The position numbers and the translations under genes were made by a program. From the NCBI RefSeq assembly GCF_963576545.1, contig NW_026870468.1, positions 1 through 64,000 of the forward strand: DNA of 64,000 nt, read 5' to 3'. This stretch comes from Limanda limanda (taxonomy: Eukaryota; Chordata; Actinopteri; Pleuronectiformes; Pleuronectidae). Below, piece by piece: positions 60,764 to 64,000 of this stretch. Numbering within the stretch: the first letter of the stretch is position 1; each line of letters starts with the position of its first letter. Under the pieces are notes generated by a model that worked only from the letters and a program-made list of their open reading frames with translations, did no database searches and was not told where the DNA came from.

Positions 60764-63700
60764 ATGAAAGCACATAGGAGAAAGAGATATTCTTGAATAA
60801 CTTTTTTTGTGAAGGTCGGAGAGACTTGGAAAGTGGTTGCATCTGGACTAATTTGGGTCCTGCGGATCGATTGGTACCATCCCCGAGCTTGTACGACCTT
60901 CGGAAGAGGTCGACCGACGAAATTCCCCCAAATCTGAGGAGATATTCTTGAATAACTTTTTTTGTGAAGGTCGGAGAGACTTGCAAGTAGGCTCTACCCC
61001 CACTAAATGGGGTTGCGCGCATCGATCAGTACCATCCTTGAGCTTCTCCGACTTTCGGAAGGGTTAGGGTTAGGGTTAGGGATGAAAGCACATAGGAGAA
61101 AGAGATATTCTTGAATAACTTTTTTTGTGAAGGTCGGAGAGACTTGGAAAGTGGTTGCATCTGGACTAATTTGGGTCCTGCGGATCGATTGGTACCATCC
61201 CCGAGCTTGTACGACCTTCGGAAGAGGTCGACCGACGAAATTCCCCCAAATCTGAGGAGATATTCTTGAATAACTTTTTTTGTGAAGGTCGGAGAGACTT
61301 GCAAGTAGGCTCTACCCCCACTAAATGGGGTAGCGCGCATCGATCGGTACCATCCTTGAGCTTCTCCGACTTTCGGAAGGGTTAGGGTTAGGGTTAGGGA
61401 TGAAAGCACATAGGAGAAAGAGATATTCTTGAATAACTTTTTTTGTGAAGGTCGGAGAGACTTGCAAGTAGGCTCTACCCCCACTAAATGGGGTAGCGCG
61501 CATCGATCGGTACCATCCTTGAGCTTCTCCGACTTTCGGAAGGGTTAGGGTTAGGGTTAGGGATGAAAGCACATAGGAGAAAGAGATATTCTTGAATAAC
61601 TTTTTTTGTGAAGGTCGGAGAGACTTGCAAGTAGGCTCTACCCCCACTAAATGGGGTAGCGCGCATCGATCGGTACCATCCTTGAGCTTCTCCGACTTTC
61701 GGAAGGGTTAGGGTTAGGGTTAGGGATGAAAGCACATAGGAGAAAGAGATATTCTTGAATAACTTTTTTTGTGAAGGTCGGAGAGACTTGGAAAGTGGTT
61801 GCATCTGGACTAATTTGGGTCCTGCGGATCGATTGGTACCATCCCCGAGCTTGTACGACCTTCGGAAGAGGTCGACCGACGAAATTCCCCCAAATCTGAG
61901 GAGATATTCTTGAATAACTTTTTTTGTGAAGGTCGGAGAGACTTGCAAGTAGGCTCTACCCCCACTAAATGGGGTTGCGCGCATCGATCGGTACCATCCT
62001 TGAGCTTCTCCGACTTTCGGAAGGGTTAGGGTTAGGGTTAGGGATGAAAGCACATAGGAGAAAGAGATATTCTTGAATAACTTTTTTTGTGAAGGTCGGA
62101 GAGACTTGCAAGTAGGCTCTACCCCCACTAAATGGGGTAGCGCGCATCGATCGGTACCATCCTTGAGCTTCTCCGACTTTCGGAAGGGTTAGGGTTAGGG
62201 TTAGGGATGAAAGCACATAGGAGAAAGAGATATTCTTGAATAACTTTTTTTGTGAAGGTCGGAGAGACTTGCAAGTAGGCTCTACCCCCACTAAATGGGG
62301 TAGCGCGCATCGATCGGTACCATCTTTGAGCTTCTCCGACTTTCGGAAGGGTTAGGGTTAGGGTTAGGGATGAAAGCACATAGGAGAAAGAGATATTCTT
62401 GAATAACTTTTTTTGTGAAGGTCGGAGAGACTTGCAAGTAGGCTCTACCCCCACTAAATGGGGTAGCGCGCATCGATCGGTACCATCCTTGAGCTTCTCC
62501 GACTTTCGGAAGGGTTAGGGTTAGGGTTAGGGATGAAAGCACATAGGAGAAAGAGATATTCTTGAATAACTTTTTTTGTGAAGGTCGGAGAGACTTGGAA
62601 AGTGGTTGCATCTGGACTAATTTGGGTCCTGCGGATCGATTGGTACCATCCCCGAGCTTGTACGACCTTCGGAAGAGGTCGACCGACGAAATTCCCCCAA
62701 ATCTGAGGAGATATTCTTGAATAACTTTTTTTGTGAAGGTCGGAGAGACTTGCAAGTAGGCTCTACCCCCACTAAATGGGGTTGCGCGCATCGATCGGTA
62801 CCATCCTTGAGCTTCTCCGACTTTCGGAAGGGTTAGGGTTAGGGTTAGGGATGAAAGCACATAGGAGAAAGAGATATTCTTGAATAACTTTTTTTGTGAA
62901 GGTCGGAGAGACTTGCAAGTAGGCTCTACCCCCACTAAATGGGGTAGCGCGCATCGATCGGTACCATCCTTGAGCTTCTCCGACTTTCGGAAGGGTTAGG
63001 GTTAGGGTTAGGGATGAAAGTACATAGGAGAAAGAGATATTCTTGAATAACTTTTTTTGTGAAGGTCGGAGAGACTTGGAAAGTGGTTGCATCTGGACTA
63101 ATTTGGGTCCTGCGGATCGATTGGTACCATCCCCGAGCTTGTACGACCTTCGGAAGAGGTCGACCGACGAAATTCCCCCAAATCTGAGGAGATATTCTTG
63201 AATAACTTTTTTTGTGAAGGTCGGAGAGACTTGCAAGTAGGCTCTACCCCCACTAAATGGGGTTGCACGCATCGATCAGTACCATCCTTGAGCTTCTCCG
63301 ACTTTCGGAAGGGTTAGGGTTAGGGTTAGGGATGAAAGCACATAGGAGAAAGAGATATTCTTGAATAACTTTTTTTGTGAAGGTCGGAGAGACTTGGAAA
63401 GTGGTTGCATCTGGACTAATTTGGGTCCTGCAGATCGATTGGTACCATCCCCGAGCTTGTACGACCTTCGGAAGAGGTCGACCGACAAAATTCCCCCAAA
63501 TCTGAGGAGATATTCTTGAATAACTTTTTTTGTGAAGGTCGGAGAGACTTGCAAGTAGGCTCTACCCCCACTAAATGGGGTTGCGCGCATCGATCAGTAC
63601 CATCCTTGAGCTTCTCCGACTTTCGGAAGGGTTAGGGTTAGGGTTAGGGATGAAAGCACATAGGAGAAAGAGATATTCTTGAATAACTTTTTTTGTGAAG

Positions 63701-63997
63701 GTCGGAGAGACTTGCAAGTAGGCTCTACCCCCACTAAATGGGGTTGCGCGCATCGATCGGTACCATCCTTGAGCTTCTCCGACTTTCGGAAGGGTTAGGG
63801 TTAGGGTTAGGGATGAAAGCACATAGGAGAAAGAGATATTCTTGAAAAACTTTTTTTGTGAAGGTCGGAGAGACTTGCAAGTAGGCTCTACCCCCACTAA
63901 ATGGGGTAGCGCGCATCGATCGGTACCATCCTTGAGCTTCTCCGACTTTCGGAAGGGTTAGGGTTAGGGTTAGGGATGAAAGCACATAGGAGAAAGA

Positions 63998-64000
63998 GAT
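63998..64000 (+). repeat. Start of the next monomer, cut by the window edge
   Basis: The three bases GAT continue the array after the L unit 63835-63997, so the array extends to the right. Whether L or S follows cannot be told. Confidence 0.8.

Larger units (their letters stand above)
57419..63997 (+). repeat. 51-unit higher-order repeat, copy 2, incomplete
   Basis: S units start at 57419, 57743, 58061, 58705, 59512, 59830, 60311, 60786, 61104, 61748, 62555, 63036 and 63354. 57419-61902 follows 49234-53717 unit by unit; differences noticed are at 50244 (TATGCTC only in copy 1) and GCACATC (51800) against GCGCATC (59985). After the S at 61748 the order jumps ahead by eight units, then follows the 54998-57092 region. 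The window ends before the copy is complete. Confidence 0.87.
1..64000 (+). repeat. Two-monomer satellite array with embedded TTAGGG motifs (whole window)
   Basis: The window is a continuous head-to-tail array of L (163 bp) and S (155 bp) monomers in one orientation, with no interruption by unique DNA. I placed every unit by its GATATTC start: 290 L and 108 S complete units between 19 and 63997. Consensus lengths plus the indels found (7 units at -6 and 4 units at +6 from TTAGGG number, one other -6, three -1, two -2) reproduce the span exactly. Only point changes and small indels separate units of the same type. Every S is followed by L except once, at 18528. Satellites carrying telomere motifs are known from subtelomeric and interstitial chromosome regions; that location is an inference here, because neither array edge is in the window. 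Confidence 0.97.

Noticed and set aside
1..64000. CRISPR array
   Set aside because: The period is 155-163 bp with no short repeat plus variable spacers; all parts of the unit are conserved between copies.
1..64000. True telomere or telomere-end sequence
   Set aside because: TTAGGG never exceeds four in a row and each block is embedded in a longer satellite unit.
1..64000. Ribosomal DNA spacer or 5S gene array
   Set aside because: No rRNA sequence or 5S gene is recognisable in the unit.
1..64000. Tandem repeat of a transposable element or its terminal repeats
   Set aside because: No inverted termini, target-site duplications, coding remnants or unit-end breaks are visible; units join head to tail without gaps.

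Overview
The whole window is one uninterrupted satellite-DNA array. I see no gene, RNA gene, mobile element or unique-sequence island. Every base falls into a head-to-tail, single-orientation array of two related monomers. I call them L (long, 163 bp, carrying three TTAGGG telomere-type repeats) and S (short, 155 bp, without them). Taking the G of GATATTC as unit base 1, I read 398 complete units from 19 to 63997: 290 L and 108 S. A partial L tail lies at 1-18 and the first 3 bases of a new unit at 63998-64000. The unit lengths and the indels I found sum exactly to the 63,979 bp of complete units, so the map is internally consistent.

Organism: large satellite arrays with higher-order structure and canonical TTAGGG blocks point to a eukaryotic nuclear chromosome, probably subtelomeric or an interstitial telomere-like satellite. 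TTAGGG is the telomere repeat of vertebrates, many other animals, many fungi, several algal and protist groups and some plants (Asparagales). The Arabidopsis-type TTTAGGG and insect-type TTAGG arrays are absent. The sequence does not allow a finer placement. The G-rich strand is always the + strand, so if the array is subtelomeric in the usual polarity, the chromosome end lies to the right.

Layout: 19-3538 is two copies of an 11-unit repeat (1760 bp), overlapping two copies of a 13-unit repeat (2081 bp) at 2740-6901, with a decayed partial copy at 7228-8678. 9478-16128 is dominated by L units, including 17 in a row at 10122-12892. 16129-20919 is a 15-unit tandem duplication whose junction is the only S-S junction in the window (18528). 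22371-25904 is two copies of an 11-unit repeat (1767 bp) marked by a 2-bp deletion. 27674-34433 holds 8-unit (1288 bp) and 19-unit (3065 bp) periods. 33953-39748 holds a 20-unit (3220 bp) period. 43605-49233 is an 18-unit and a 17-unit copy of one block (2892 and 2737 bp). 49234-64000 is a 51-unit (8185 bp) block plus an incomplete second copy with an internal 8-unit loss. 40067-44564 recurs at 53881-58378.

Nothing here forms a pathway. The interest lies in the satellite itself: a four-G-tract telomeric quadruplex motif in nearly every L unit, a 43-bp box shared without change between the L and S consensuses, sequence subtypes that depend on the neighbouring unit, and a readable history of unequal exchange. 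Many long minus-strand open frames exist, but they follow from unit-length arithmetic (163 + 155 = 318 = 3 x 106) and are not annotated as genes.
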